A stretch of 27,926 nucleotides of DNA from Bacteroidales bacterium UBA3754 (GCA_002371705.1 DFGI01000036.1:3530-31455); one strand, 5' to 3'. Shown: positions 8,342-17,306, counted from the first letter of the stretch. The notes: a model not told the origin generated them from the sequence alone. Numbers and translations are program-made.

Positions 8342-9232
8342 TTATATAAAGTATAATTCGTCTTTCGTTTTCTTTAAAAATTTGTTCAGAGCAAAGAATG
8401 TAGCCACAAACGTGAGGAACATCCCGATTAAAATCACCGCCAAAAATACGATACCTAATAGCTCAAAGTCAAGATATTTTATAATTTCGTATGCTTCGGT
8501 TTGCAATAAATACAAAACTCCCGTGGTGAGTGCCACTGCGATTAATCCGCTCAAAAAGCCTTGGAATGCGCCTCGCAGCAAGAACGGTGAACGAATGTAA
8601 TGATTTGTCGCACCCACAAGTTGCATAGTTTTTATTAAAAATCTTTTTGAATAAATCGACAAGCGTATTGTGTTGTGGATAAGCACCACCGAAACAATAA
8701 ACAGTAATGCGCTCAGCGCCAACAGAAACAAACTGATACGTTTTATGTTGGTATTCAATGTTTTAATGTGCGAACGATCGTAATGAATTGAATCCACCAA
8801 TTCGTTGTTTTTAAACTGTTGTTCTATCAGCACAAAATTTTCGGGAGTGGCGTAGTCAGCGTAAAAATGTACTTCCAACGATGGAGGAATGGGATTCCCT
8901 TCCGCCAAATCTATATAATTTTGTCCCAATGTTTCCGCCAAGCGGTTGCTGGCTTCCTCCGCCGAAATATATTCCGTGGATTTCACCATATCCATTGCGT
9001 CGATTTTCTTTCGAAGTTCAAACATGTCGGCTTCGCGGACATCGGATTTTAGGAACAACGTGAAGCCAACTTTTTCTTTTATATGGTTTGACAATGTTTG
9101 TTCGCTTGTGAGCAATAATCCAATCAGACTTAAGACAAATAATACCAATGCGACGCTAATCAATGTGGATGTGTACGATGTAATCATTCGTTGATGAATC
9201 GCTTTGTTTTGTCGTTTTGAAATATGTTTCAT
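8342..9232 (-). CDS. ftsX: Cell division protein FtsX
   Basis: FtsX is the membrane part of the FtsEX ABC-type complex that activates peptidoglycan hydrolases at the division site. With the ATG at 9232 it has 296 residues. A first transmembrane helix (about residues 25-43, ISVALVLFVLSLIGLLL) is followed by a periplasmic domain with ISAEEASNRLAETLG, then three further helices in the C-terminal half, as expected for FtsX. The start was chosen because the frame continuing to 9310 runs through probable 5' leader, and a -7 box lies at 9308-9315. No ftsE is in the window. It is the first gene of the seven-gene operon. Confidence 0.93.
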   Translation of the reverse strand: MKHISKRQNKAIHQRMITSYTSTLISVALVLFVLSLIGLLLTSEQTLSNHIKEKVGFTLFLKSDVREADMFELRKKIDAMDMVKSTEYISAEEASNRLAETLGQNYIDLAEGNPIPPSLEVHFYADYATPENFVLIEQQFKNNELVDSIHYDRSHIKTLNTNIKRISLFLLALSALLFIVSVVLIHNTIRLSIYSKRFLIKTMQLVGATNHYIRSPFLLRGAFQGFLSGLIAVALTTGVLYLLQTEAYEIIKYLDFELLGIVFLAVILIGMFLTFVATFFALNKFLKKTKDELYFI

Positions 9233-9307
9233 GTACCTCAAAATTGTATAACAACGTGGTTTACCGCAACTATACGTGTACAATATCCCCACGTTAAAAA
9301 ATTTTTG

Positions 9308-9315
9308 CAAAGATA
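9308..9315 (-). promoter_or_regulatory. Promoter -7 box for the ftsX operon
   Basis: TATCTTTG on the minus strand matches the Bacteroidota -7 consensus TAnnTTTG. No clear TTG -33 element is seen at normal spacing. The resulting leader of about 70 bases contains a 7-bp inverted repeat (AACGTGG at 9253-9259, CCACGTT at 9289-9295). Confidence 0.6.
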
Positions 9316-9365
9316 TGTTTTTTTATGGATAAAGAGTGATTGTTTATACTTATTAATTTTTGAAT

Positions 9366-9400
9366 ATAAAAAAAGCACCTACAAATTCTTGTAAGTGCTT
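9366..9400 (-). terminator. Terminator after the 9424-9855 gene
   Basis: On the minus strand a 12-bp stem (AAGCACTTACAA pairing with TTGTAGGTGCTT, one G-U pair) is closed by a short GAAT loop and followed by a run of T. Confidence 0.85.
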
Positions 9401-9423
9401 GATTTTCATAAATGGATTATGAT

Positions 9424-9855
9424 TTATTTCTTGAAAAATTTCCCCAAGATACTTGTGGCTGCGCCCAAAAGTCCATTGGAACCGCCTGCTGCCGATGCGC
9501 CAACTGCCGAAAGAACCGAAGTGAGGTCAATTCCGCTGTCTTTCGATGTGAGTTTGGCAATGATGGTTGGCAGGAGCGAAGTCGCTAATTGAGCGGTTCC
9601 GGCGTCCAAACCGAGTTTTCCCACAATGTTTTTGGTGAACAATTGCGTTGCCAACGATGTTACTGGACTCGATTCAGCGGATGTTTTACCAGTAAACAAC
9701 GATGTGAGTTGTTCAATACCGCTTGCCGATTGCGCTTTTTCTTTTACGCTCCCGAAAATTGAATCAGACAATCCTCCCAACACATCGGAACTCAGATTGC
9801 TGCCCGATGCAGCGGATTGTACTTGTTTTAAAATTAAATCTGTGATTTGTGACAT
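9424..9855 (-). CDS. Small Ala/Ser/Gly-rich protein of unknown function
   Basis: The protein has 143 residues, no signal peptide and no membrane helix apart from mildly hydrophobic C-terminal stretches. It is rich in Ser, Ala, Gly, Leu and Thr, with repeated amphipathic segments (QLTSLFTGKTS, LATQLFTKNIVGKLGL, LATSLLPTIIAKLTSKD) and a basic end GKFFKK. The composition recalls YidB/DUF937-type small proteins, but I cannot confirm the family. It has its own promoter (9884-9914) and terminator (9366-9400), so it is probably transcribed alone. The start ATG at 9855 sits 28 bases after the -7 box. Confidence 0.75.
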   Translation of the reverse strand: MSQITDLILKQVQSAASGSNLSSDVLGGLSDSIFGSVKEKAQSASGIEQLTSLFTGKTSAESSPVTSLATQLFTKNIVGKLGLDAGTAQLATSLLPTIIAKLTSKDSGIDLTSVLSAVGASAAGGSNGLLGAATSILGKFFKK

Positions 9856-9883
9856 ACTGTTTTGTTTTTAAAGTTATAGTTTA

Positions 9884-9914
9884 CAAATATAGAATTTATT
9901 TCGCAGAAATTCAA
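9884..9914 (-). promoter_or_regulatory. Bacteroidota-type promoter for the 9424-9855 gene
   Basis: Minus strand: -33 element TTG (9912-9914), 20-base spacer, -7 box TATATTTG (9884-9891). The -33 element touches the end of the upstream coding region, which stops at 9915. Confidence 0.7.
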
Positions 9915-10520
9915 TTATTTTTTCACTTTCGACTTCAGCTGGTCAAGAATTGCTTTCTGCTCTTTCTTGTTGCTGTCGGCTTCGGAAATTTCCTTTTCGG
10001 TGTTACGAAGTTCTTTCTGCAAATCTTCTTTTTTGCTGACTAATTTATTGTATTCCTTTACAGCCTTTTCATACGCTTTTGTTTGCTCTTCTATCTGATA
10101 TTGAAGGTCCAATGCAACAACTTCGGCTGAAATTTTCTTCAAAAAATCTTTAATGCACGAAATTTCATTGTCGCCAGGAACCACAAAGTTTCCGTTTTCT
10201 CGTTGAACAAAAATATACAATGTGGAATTTTTATTGGAACCATCTATTTTTGTATATACATCGCAGTCTTTCACGCATAATCCTGCATAGGTCATTTTCT
10301 GGTAGAGCATCATGCCATTTGCCGCTTTCGCTTTCTGCTTGTCGGCTTTGAAATGGTTTGTTACTGCTTCGTCCATCAGTTTTTTCGAGAATTCCATTGT
10401 CAGTGCCACTGCTGGTTTTTCCTCCTTGTTGAACGATGCTGTTGTTTCAGTGATTTGTTGGGCGATTGCTGTCCCTGCCCATACCATTACGGCTAATGCC
10501 GATACAACTAATTTTTTCAT
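9915..10520 (-). CDS. Secreted coiled-coil protein of unknown function
   Basis: The protein has 201 residues. Residues 1-20 are a clear signal peptide (MKKLVVSALAVMVWAGTAIA, cleavage before QQ). The middle part (about 30-120) has two Cys (GLCVKDCDVY) and a mixed alpha/beta pattern. The last 65 residues form a charged coiled coil (QTKAYEKAVKEYNKLVSKKE, then ELRNTEKEISEADSNKKEQK). It is probably periplasmic or bound to the envelope. I do not recognise a named family. A -7 box lies at 10564-10571. Confidence 0.8.
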   Translation of the reverse strand: MKKLVVSALAVMVWAGTAIAQQITETTASFNKEEKPAVALTMEFSKKLMDEAVTNHFKADKQKAKAANGMMLYQKMTYAGLCVKDCDVYTKIDGSNKNSTLYIFVQRENGNFVVPGDNEISCIKDFLKKISAEVVALDLQYQIEEQTKAYEKAVKEYNKLVSKKEDLQKELRNTEKEISEADSNKKEQKAILDQLKSKVKK

Positions 10521-10563
10521 ACACGTATTTATTTAATTGTTAATGAATACAATACAACATCTA

Positions 10564-10571
10564 CAAATATA
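10564..10571 (-). promoter_or_regulatory. Promoter -7 box for the 9915-10520 gene
   Basis: TATATTTG on the minus strand, 43 bases before the ATG. No convincing -33 element is seen at 18-21 bases. Confidence 0.55.
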
Positions 10572-10586
10572 CAAAATTGTAGTGTA

Positions 10587-13500
10587 TCAGTCTCGAATAT
10601 TTTTCAAATAATTATCGAAATCAAAGCCAATCACAATCACATCGTCGATTTGTTCCCATTTGGGGACTTCCCTTGTTTTTCCGTTCTCATCTTGTTCAAG
10701 GGTCACGCCTTGCCATTCCTTAAATTGTTTTTTCAACTCGTTACCTTGTTTTATCATTGGCAAATGCTGAATCGATAATATGTTGTATTTGAATTGTTTG
10801 AATTTGATTTTCTTTCCTTTTTCTCCGCCAAATTGGTCGGCGTAGCCGTCGCTGAACAAGTAGAATCGGTCGCCTTCCTGCACGCGGATGATTGCCGTGG
10901 TGAACAGATTGTCCTGTTCGTTGCTCAAACCAACCGGATTTTTGTCGCCACGATAAATGATAAGTTGGTTGTTCCTTACGAGAATCATTCTTGATAAAGC
11001 TCCTGCAAATTCCAAAACGCCTGTGTTTGTGTGGAATACGCAGATGGAAATGTCCATGCCGTCCTTCACTTCGCTGCTGTCGTCCAAGTCATTCGCAATG
11101 AATAGCTCAATCAATGCTTTGTTCAGATAATCAAGGATTTCCGACGCTTTGTGTATGTTCCTGTTTTGCGTGATGGTACGGAGCTGGTTATTTCCAATAA
11201 TCGACATAAATGCGCCTGGAACGCCGTGCCCGGTACAGTCGGCGCACACAATGAATATTTTGTCGTCAATCTTGTTAATCCAATAAAAATCGCCGCTTAC
11301 CACATCTTTTGGCTGGTAGAAAATAAAATAGTCGGGAACCAATTGGCGGAATTTTGCCTTGGCTGGCATAATCGCCGACTGGATTCGTTTTGCGTAATGG
11401 ATACTGTCCATTATGTTTTTATTCTTTATCTCGATTTCCTTCTTTTGTATGTCGAGACGGTTGCTTAGCCGTTCATAGTCAATCAAACGAAGTTTTTCCT
11501 TTCGTACACGGTAACGGCTGTAAAGGAAAAACAGCAAGATTAACAGTGCTATGGTAAAGTATTTCAGCACCGTAGCGAATGGTGTTTGCCAGAATGGTGG
11601 GGGTACATGTAGTATTATGCTTTGTTCGCCAGTCCATACTCCGTCTTCGTTTGCAGCCATTACTTTGAGGGTGTAGTCGCCGATTGGCAGTTTCACAATA
11701 TTTATGTAGTTCTGTGTTTTTAAGTCAACCCATTCGTCGGTTTGGCCCGTTAGGTAATATTTGTATTGGTTCATCAACGGTTGGGTGAATTCCAGCGCGG
11801 CAAACGAGATTATTAGATTTGTGTTGTTCCACGGAATCGTGATTGCTTGTTTGTTTTTGATTGGAATTTCAATTTTCTTGTCGTCGGTCGTGTATTCCAA
11901 TTTTAGAAATTCGAGATTTGGAACTACCGCCGAGGTTTTTATTGAATCGGGATGAAAAATGTTTATGCCTTGTGTGCCGCCGAAAAACATATATCCGTTC
12001 AACGTTTTGAATGCCGCATGGGGCGAAAATTCATAATCCTGAATGCCGTCGTGAACCGAAAACGACTTACAAATTCCCGAATCGGGGAGGAATGCGTTCA
12101 ATCCATTGTCAGTGCCAACCCAAATGTCGGAATTGTTGGTGAGCACCGAAAAAATTTCGTTTGATGAAAGACCGTTGTTTGTTGAAAAATACGTGCAGTT
12201 GTTGTTTTGTGGATTGAATTTCACCAATCCCATGTTTGTTCCAATCCAAATACTACCGTTGAAATCCTCGGTAATGTCGTATATGGTGGTTTGTAGTTCG
12301 TTTTCCGCTTTGGGCATGAGCGGAATGTTTATGAACGAATCGTATTTATAGTCGAAAATGCTCAGCCCGTTTTCGGTACCGATGAAAATTTTGTTTTTAT
12401 AATTTTCGTAGAAGCACGTGATTTTGTTCGAAGGAAGAACCTCTGTGTCGTAATGTTTTGTCGTTTTTGATGTTGCATCGTAGAAAATGATGCCGAAGTT
12501 TGTCCCAATCCACAAATTTTTACGGGAATCGAGCAGAAGTGACTTGATTCGCTTGTTTGTCACACAGAATGCGTGGAGGGCTGGTATTTTTTTGTCGATG
12601 GGATAGAATGTGTTCCGGGGAATGTCGTATATCATCAGATAGCCGTCGCCGCCAATCAGAATCTCACGTTCCGAAAGTGCTGTGATTGCCGTGATGTAGT
12701 TCGTGGGAAAATTCCCCTTGTCGGCGGAAAATATCCGTTTGGTGTGTCTTGCGAGGTCGTAGATTTGCACTCCGCCGAATTTCGTTCCAAAAAACACCAA
12801 GTTCTTTTCGATGCAAATTGCGGTGGTGTAGTTGTATTTCACACCGTAGGTCTCGTCCTCGTTTCCCAATAGTTGGAACCGCCGTGGTTTCACGTCCAAT
12901 TTGTTCAAACCATTTTGGGTTCCAATCCAAACGATGTTGCCGTAACTTTTTGTGATACAATTGGTTTGGTTTGTCGAAATGTCTTGTTTTTGACTTGTGT
13001 GTGTGTATTGGATGAATTTCCGCGTTTTCACATTAAAGCAATATACACCGTTGCTTTCGGTTGTAATCCACAGCTGGTCGGGGGAATAACCTTCGGTGAT
13101 GCCGTTGACAATTGTTTTGAATTGATTCGAATAATAGAACGAAGTGAATTTTTTGTGCTTTTTGTCGAACAAGTTCAGTCCATTTTGCGTGCCAATCCAC
13201 AAACGGTGCATATTGTCCTCGTAGATGGAAAGCACACGGTTGTCGCTCAAAAAATGAGGAAGGACAGCGTCCGATTTAAAGAAAATGAAATCGTCGTTCA
13301 CGGGTTCATAGTAGCCCAATCCGTTGTCGGTTCCAATCCACAGGATTCCCTGCGAGTCTTGAAAAATCGGGTAGGCATAGTGGTCGAACTCTTCTTGGAA
13401 AATGTCGGATATAAGTGAATACGAACGTAGTTTTTTCGTTTGCAGATTGTAACATTCTATATTATTGATTTTCTTAATCCAAAGGTTGTTTTCGCTGTCG

Positions 13501-13931
13501 CAGAAAATATTTTGGATAAGATTTTTCTCCGCATCTTTTTCGGCGTTCGCGTTGATTGAAAAACGTCGGCATTCGTAGTTTTCGCGGGAAATTACGTTGA
13601 TGCCGTATTCCGTTGCGACCCAGATGTTTTTTTCGGCATCCTCGGTGATTCCGTAGATGCTGTTCGACGACAGTGAATTAGGGTTTTGTGGGTCGTTTTT
13701 GAACACCACGAAATTCTTGCCGTCATAGCGGTTCAATCCGGAATTTGTTCCAATCCAGATAAAGCCTTTCGAATCTTGGAAAATACATCTGATGTTGTTG
13801 TTCGACAATCCGTCGGCGTTTGAAAATGTTTCGAATGAAATGATTTTTTCGTTTATTGACGAAATTGCAAAACACTGAATGTGAAATGCAAACGCAAAAA
13901 TTAGCAGTATTGAAAAAAGTCTTTTCATCAT
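10587..13931 (-). CDS. Propeller / Y_Y_Y sensor with SpoIIE (PP2C-type) phosphatase output
   Basis: From the ATG at 13931 the protein has 1114 residues. A signal peptide (MMKRLFSILLIFAFAF) is followed by about 14 Reg_prop beta-propeller repeats, seen as recurring FQDSKGFIWIGTNSGLNRYD-like motifs, then a Y_Y_Y domain (PIGDYTLKVMAANEDGVW), one transmembrane helix (YFTIALLILLFFLYSRYRV), a short coiled coil, and a SpoIIE domain over about the last 270 residues. The phosphatase metal-binding motifs SGDFYW, ADCTGHGVPGAFMS, DGMDIS, FSDGYADQ and QIDDVIVIG are all present, so it should be active. The sensor is periplasmic and the phosphatase cytoplasmic. I infer dephosphorylation of a Ser/Thr switch protein; SiaC encoded at 19529 is a candidate. 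A longer frame from a TTG at 13979 is less likely. Confidence 0.92.
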   Translation of the reverse strand: MMKRLFSILLIFAFAFHIQCFAISSINEKIISFETFSNADGLSNNNIRCIFQDSKGFIWIGTNSGLNRYDGKNFVVFKNDPQNPNSLSSNSIYGITEDAEKNIWVATEYGINVISRENYECRRFSINANAEKDAEKNLIQNIFCDSENNLWIKKINNIECYNLQTKKLRSYSLISDIFQEEFDHYAYPIFQDSQGILWIGTDNGLGYYEPVNDDFIFFKSDAVLPHFLSDNRVLSIYEDNMHRLWIGTQNGLNLFDKKHKKFTSFYYSNQFKTIVNGITEGYSPDQLWITTESNGVYCFNVKTRKFIQYTHTSQKQDISTNQTNCITKSYGNIVWIGTQNGLNKLDVKPRRFQLLGNEDETYGVKYNYTTAICIEKNLVFFGTKFGGVQIYDLARHTKRIFSADKGNFPTNYITAITALSEREILIGGDGYLMIYDIPRNTFYPIDKKIPALHAFCVTNKRIKSLLLDSRKNLWIGTNFGIIFYDATSKTTKHYDTEVLPSNKITCFYENYKNKIFIGTENGLSIFDYKYDSFINIPLMPKAENELQTTIYDITEDFNGSIWIGTNMGLVKFNPQNNNCTYFSTNNGLSSNEIFSVLTNNSDIWVGTDNGLNAFLPDSGICKSFSVHDGIQDYEFSPHAAFKTLNGYMFFGGTQGINIFHPDSIKTSAVVPNLEFLKLEYTTDDKKIEIPIKNKQAITIPWNNTNLIISFAALEFTQPLMNQYKYYLTGQTDEWVDLKTQNYINIVKLPIGDYTLKVMAANEDGVWTGEQSIILHVPPPFWQTPFATVLKYFTIALLILLFFLYSRYRVRKEKLRLIDYERLSNRLDIQKKEIEIKNKNIMDSIHYAKRIQSAIMPAKAKFRQLVPDYFIFYQPKDVVSGDFYWINKIDDKIFIVCADCTGHGVPGAFMSIIGNNQLRTITQNRNIHKASEILDYLNKALIELFIANDLDDSSEVKDGMDISICVFHTNTGVLEFAGALSRMILVRNNQLIIYRGDKNPVGLSNEQDNLFTTAIIRVQEGDRFYLFSDGYADQFGGEKGKKIKFKQFKYNILSIQHLPMIKQGNELKKQFKEWQGVTLEQDENGKTREVPKWEQIDDVIVIGFDFDNYLKNIRD

Positions 13932-13982
13932 TCTGCTAAAATATGAAAAAAATCCCGTTTCTCGTTCAGTTTCGGGCAATTT

Positions 13983-15746
13983 TTATCGGTATCGCCAAGC
14001 GGAATCGTTTTGAAACAGTTTTTTATATCGCAACGAAGGGGATTCTAATGGTTCGCCTAAACCGAGTTTCCCCCATTTTTCGTCAACTAATGTTATTGTC
14101 GCATTGTCGCTGGTGACGGGCATAGGCCAGTCGCGGAGCTGTTCTTGCTCAATTTTCGAACTTCCGTCAATTATAAGGCAATTTTGCTCTATCGTGCAGT
14201 CTTTGAGCGGATTGTAATTGTTCAGCACGTTCCATAGAATATCTTTTTGATTGGAACTGTCAAGTGTGTTGTCGTGCAAAACAATGCAACATATAGATTG
14301 CTCGGACTGCAGTAATTGTTTGGCTTTTAGTATTTTCGCTTCGTGAGGCTCGTTTCCTACGGGAAGGAACACAATACGGTTGTTGTGTGGTTTCTCTTTT
14401 CCCGTTGCGTCAATGGCGAGTTTACTGCCAAAACCAATATATGGTCCCGAATGGTCGAGCACATCAAGCGGTCCTTGTTGAATGATGGTGTCGTTGCACG
14501 GATTGAAATTTGTTTCGATAGCCTTATAAACTGATTCTGAATTGTTTATGTCGCAATCATTGTCAACTATAATCAGTGTTTTGTTGTTTGCCATCTGTCC
14601 CGCTCCCCAAAATGCGTTGATGACTTTCTGCACTTGTCCGTTGTAAGTCTTTTGGATTTTTGCAACGACTAAATTATGCGAAACGCCCTCGAATGGCATC
14701 ACATAATCAATGAGTTCGGGGCAGAACAGCATTTTTATGGGTGCAAGAAAAATCCGTTCGGTTGCTTTTCCCATCCATGCGTCTTCCATTGGCGGAATGC
14801 CCACAATGGTTGCTGGGTAAATCGCCTGTTTTTTATGAGTGACGCAGGTAATGTGAAATTTTGGGTAATAGTCTGGTAATGAATAAAATCCAGTGTGGTC
14901 GCCAAATGGACCTTCCAAGAATTTTTCTTCCTGCGGGTCAACATAACCTTCTAACACAAAATCAGCATCGGCGGGAACTTCAAGGTCGTTGGTGATGCAC
15001 TTTACAAGTGTGACGGGTTGTTTTTGCAGAAATCCCGTTAGAATCGCCTCGTCAATGTTTTCGGGCAGCGGAGCTGTTGCCGAAAAAATATTGGCTGGTG
15101 AGCCGCCAAGTGCTACGCTCACGGGCATTCGCCGTCCCAATCGTTTGTATGCTTCGTAGTGGTTGGCTCCCGTTTTGTTTTGATGCCAATGCATTCCAGT
15201 TGTTTGGCTGTCAATTACTTGCATTCGATACATTCCCATATTGCGCGCACCTGTTTCCGGATGTTGTGTAATTACCATCGGCAAGGTGATGAATCGTCCT
15301 GCATCGTGTTTCCAGCAATGAAGAATGGGGATTTTGTTGAGGTCAACTTCGTGTTCCACAATTTCCTGACACGCTCCTTTACGTTTGGCGTGTTTGGGAA
15401 ACCATTGGTTTAGCCTTGCCATCAACGGCACAAACGAGAGTTTTTCCGAGAATGATTTTTTCGGGCTAATCAGGGTTTGGAATAAATTCTCAATTTCCGT
15501 TTTGTGCTCGTCTAACGAATTGCAGTTCAGGGCAATGCAAATCCGTTTTTCGCTACCTAACGCGTTGGTTAATATAGGAAATTCCGTTCCGTTGTTGGTG
15601 AACAGCAATGCTTTGTTTCTGTTTGTCGGAGCTTTTGAAATCCTATCGGTTATTTCGGTGATTTCCAAGTAAGTACTCACTGGTTCCGAAACTTCAACCA
15701 GTTCGTTTTCGTCGCGAAGCCGTTGCACAAAAGCGGTCAAATCCAT
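13983..15746 (-). CDS. UbiD-family decarboxylase
   Basis: The protein has 587 residues and belongs to the UbiD family of prenylated-FMN-dependent (de)carboxylases. The family core motif EGPFGDHTG is at residues 278-286, preceded by GMHWHQNKTGANHYEAYKR and VALGGSPANIFSATAPLP around 184-228. In Bacteroidota such proteins are usually assigned to menaquinone synthesis, which is the most likely role here, but the substrate is not visible in sequence. No ubiX-type flavin prenyltransferase is in the window. It starts 13 bases after the lipoprotein gene and is followed by the phosphatase gene, so the three may form one transcript. Confidence 0.93.
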   Translation of the reverse strand: MDLTAFVQRLRDENELVEVSEPVSTYLEITEITDRISKAPTNRNKALLFTNNGTEFPILTNALGSEKRICIALNCNSLDEHKTEIENLFQTLISPKKSFSEKLSFVPLMARLNQWFPKHAKRKGACQEIVEHEVDLNKIPILHCWKHDAGRFITLPMVITQHPETGARNMGMYRMQVIDSQTTGMHWHQNKTGANHYEAYKRLGRRMPVSVALGGSPANIFSATAPLPENIDEAILTGFLQKQPVTLVKCITNDLEVPADADFVLEGYVDPQEEKFLEGPFGDHTGFYSLPDYYPKFHITCVTHKKQAIYPATIVGIPPMEDAWMGKATERIFLAPIKMLFCPELIDYVMPFEGVSHNLVVAKIQKTYNGQVQKVINAFWGAGQMANNKTLIIVDNDCDINNSESVYKAIETNFNPCNDTIIQQGPLDVLDHSGPYIGFGSKLAIDATGKEKPHNNRIVFLPVGNEPHEAKILKAKQLLQSEQSICCIVLHDNTLDSSNQKDILWNVLNNYNPLKDCTIEQNCLIIDGSSKIEQEQLRDWPMPVTSDNATITLVDEKWGKLGLGEPLESPSLRYKKLFQNDSAWRYR

Positions 15747-15759
15747 GTTGCTTATTTTT

Positions 15760-16158
15760 TTATTTTGCCGCAGTGTAGTCCTCGTCGGTCAGGGTGTAGT
15801 AATAAACTTTAAGTTTATCGTCGGTTCCAACCATTGAATATTCCGCTCTGTTGTAGATGTTGTTCTTTTGTTCCAATGAATCTCTGTAGAACGTAAGAGT
15901 TTTGTTGTCGTCGAATACAATTTCTGTGGAGTCGGTGTATTTGTCAACCATACAAACATTGTTTTCCCAATTGTATTCTTGCTCGTAATATGAATTTGCA
16001 TCCACCGAGAATGTCATTTGTATGTAGTTGCCATAATACACTTTTACGACCGCTTTGTGTGATGATTTGTTTTTCAAAACATATAAATATGATGTAGTGT
16101 CGTCGGAACATGCCGTGTACATAAGCACAAACGCAAAAACTGCAAGTAATTTTTTCAT
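15760..16158 (-). CDS. Small lipoprotein of unknown function
   Basis: The protein has 132 residues from the ATG at 16158. The N-terminus MKKLLAVFAFVLMYTACSDD is a lipoprotein signal with the modified Cys at residue 17, followed by the acidic SDD pattern seen in Bacteroidota lipoproteins. The rest is Tyr-rich and beta-like. I recognise no family. The start was chosen over an upstream one at 16257 because the signal peptide begins here and a good promoter lies just upstream. The UbiD gene follows after 13 bases. Confidence 0.8.
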   Translation of the reverse strand: MKKLLAVFAFVLMYTACSDDTTSYLYVLKNKSSHKAVVKVYYGNYIQMTFSVDANSYYEQEYNWENNVCMVDKYTDSTEIVFDDNKTLTFYRDSLEQKNNIYNRAEYSMVGTDDKLKVYYYTLTDEDYTAAK

Positions 16159-16180
16159 TGTTGTTTGATTTTTAGACGAA

Positions 16181-16211
16181 CAAATATACGCTTTTTTGTG
16201 TTTGTGGCAAA
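16181..16211 (-). promoter_or_regulatory. Bacteroidota-type promoter for lipoprotein-ubiD-phosphatase genes
   Basis: Minus strand: -33 element TTTG (16208-16211), 19-base spacer, -7 box TATATTTG (16181-16188), 22 bases before the lipoprotein ATG. A near-consensus match. Confidence 0.75.
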
Positions 16212-16380
16212 AAGAAAGAGTGTAGATTACGTAATATTTCCACTGTAGGACTGCCACGGTGTGACAGCACTACATGTTCCCCGAACAAAACTCTGCATTC
16301 CAAATTCTTAAATTTCCCCTTTTAATTCTTAATTTTCCAAAACTTTTTCCTATTTTTACAAATCAATAAAAAGAAATAAT

Positions 16381-17223
16381 ATGAGAAAGGTATTTAGAAA
16401 TCTTGTTCTATTGAGCCTTGCCACAGCAATGTTCACAACGTGTGGCGATGGAACTTCAAGTGGAGTGTCTTCAAATGGAACTTTAGTAAAAGGTGAGTTT
16501 ACAGTGGCTCGAGGTAAAAAAGTGTATTTTTCGCGAGGTAACCTGCAATATCAGGCAAGTACCAATACTTGGCGTTTTGCAGAAAACCAATGGGATATGA
16601 TTGGAGAAGATAATGAAAACATTTCTCCAAACTATGATGGTTGGATTGATTTATTTGGATGGGGAACAAGTGGCTTCAATGGCAAGAGTCCGTATATGAC
16701 AAGTAAAGAAGGAACTGATTATGGCGACGGGAAGAACGACATTGCAGGAACGAACTACGACTGGGGCGTGTATAACAAGATTTCTAATGGCGGAAACAAG
16801 GCTGGTATGTGGAGGACACTTACAATTGATGAGTGGAATTACATTTTACATGGGCGTCCTCATTGTGAAGATTTGTTTTCCAAAGGGCGTGTTGATGGCA
16901 TAAATGGGCTTATATTGTTGCCTGATGAATGGGACTATTCTTTTGGTTTTTCACCTCGAAGCGAAGGATGGAAAACAAATGACTACACATTGGAAGAATG
17001 GAGTATAATGGAGTCACATGGTGCGGTGTTTCTTCCTGCTGCGGGCAACCGTTACGGAACGGACGTGGACTACGTTGGTTCCAGCGGCTACTATTGGTCG
17101 AGTTCGGCTCGCGACGACGACGGCGCGGACTGTCTGAGCTTCGGCAGCAGCGGCGTGTACACTGGCAGCTACGACTACGGCCGCTACTACGGGCGATCTG
17201 TCCGTCTTGTGCGTGGTTTGTAG
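16381..17223 (+). CDS. FISUMP/C-type-lectin-like lipoprotein with DGR-like variable C-terminus
   Basis: The protein has 280 residues. A signal peptide ends in FTTC, so Cys21 is probably lipid-modified (CGDG follows); the lipobox is weak. Nearly all the rest is one FISUMP-type domain with the same landmarks as the adhesin tip: VYFSRGNLQYQAS, TNTWRFAENQWD, GTNYDWGVYNKISNGG, GAVFLPAAGN, GYYWSSS and a final GRSVRLVRGL. The last 60 codons switch abruptly to NNC codons (see the variable-region entry). I infer a surface-anchored binding protein whose binding face is diversified by an adenine-mutagenising retroelement. Neither reverse transcriptase nor template is in the window, so the source must lie elsewhere or be lost. 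No strong promoter match was found in front. Confidence 0.9.
   Translation: MRKVFRNLVLLSLATAMFTTCGDGTSSGVSSNGTLVKGEFTVARGKKVYFSRGNLQYQASTNTWRFAENQWDMIGEDNENISPNYDGWIDLFGWGTSGFNGKSPYMTSKEGTDYGDGKNDIAGTNYDWGVYNKISNGGNKAGMWRTLTIDEWNYILHGRPHCEDLFSKGRVDGINGLILLPDEWDYSFGFSPRSEGWKTNDYTLEEWSIMESHGAVFLPAAGNRYGTDVDYVGSSGYYWSSSARDDDGADCLSFGSSGVYTGSYDYGRYYGRSVRLVRGL
17044..17190 (+). other. Candidate DGR variable region (VR)
   Basis: In the last 60 codons of the gene (17041-17220) 33 end in C, against 6 of the preceding 60. Nearly all of these are GAC, GGC, AGC, TAC or CGC with a few AAC, TCC and TTC, which is the set produced when AAC codons of a template repeat are mutated at their adenines. Fixed codons (TGT CTG, GCG, GTG, ACT) are interspersed, and the constant end from 17191 codes for GRSVRLVRGL. 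This is the normal place for a VR: the 3' end of a C-type-lectin-like gene. Confidence 0.7.
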
Positions 17224-17245
17224 AATTTACCATTCACCAACCCTA

Positions 17246-17306
17246 AAAATCGCCGCAGAGGGAAAGCGGCAAACGGAGTTGCCAGCGTGACCGAAACGGC
17301 GATTTT
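17246..17306 (+). repeat. Inverted repeat just downstream of the variable region
   Basis: AAAATCGCCG (17246-17255) pairs perfectly with CGGCGATTTT (17297-17306). An inner GGCAA/TTGCC stem lies in the 41-base loop. It begins 23 bases after the stop codon, where some DGRs need a hairpin or cruciform for homing; it could equally be an mRNA 3' structure. Confidence 0.6.

Noticed and set aside
12873..13418. 181-residue open frame on the plus strand
   Set aside because: It is antisense to propeller repeats of the SpoIIE sensor and has no recognisable domain.
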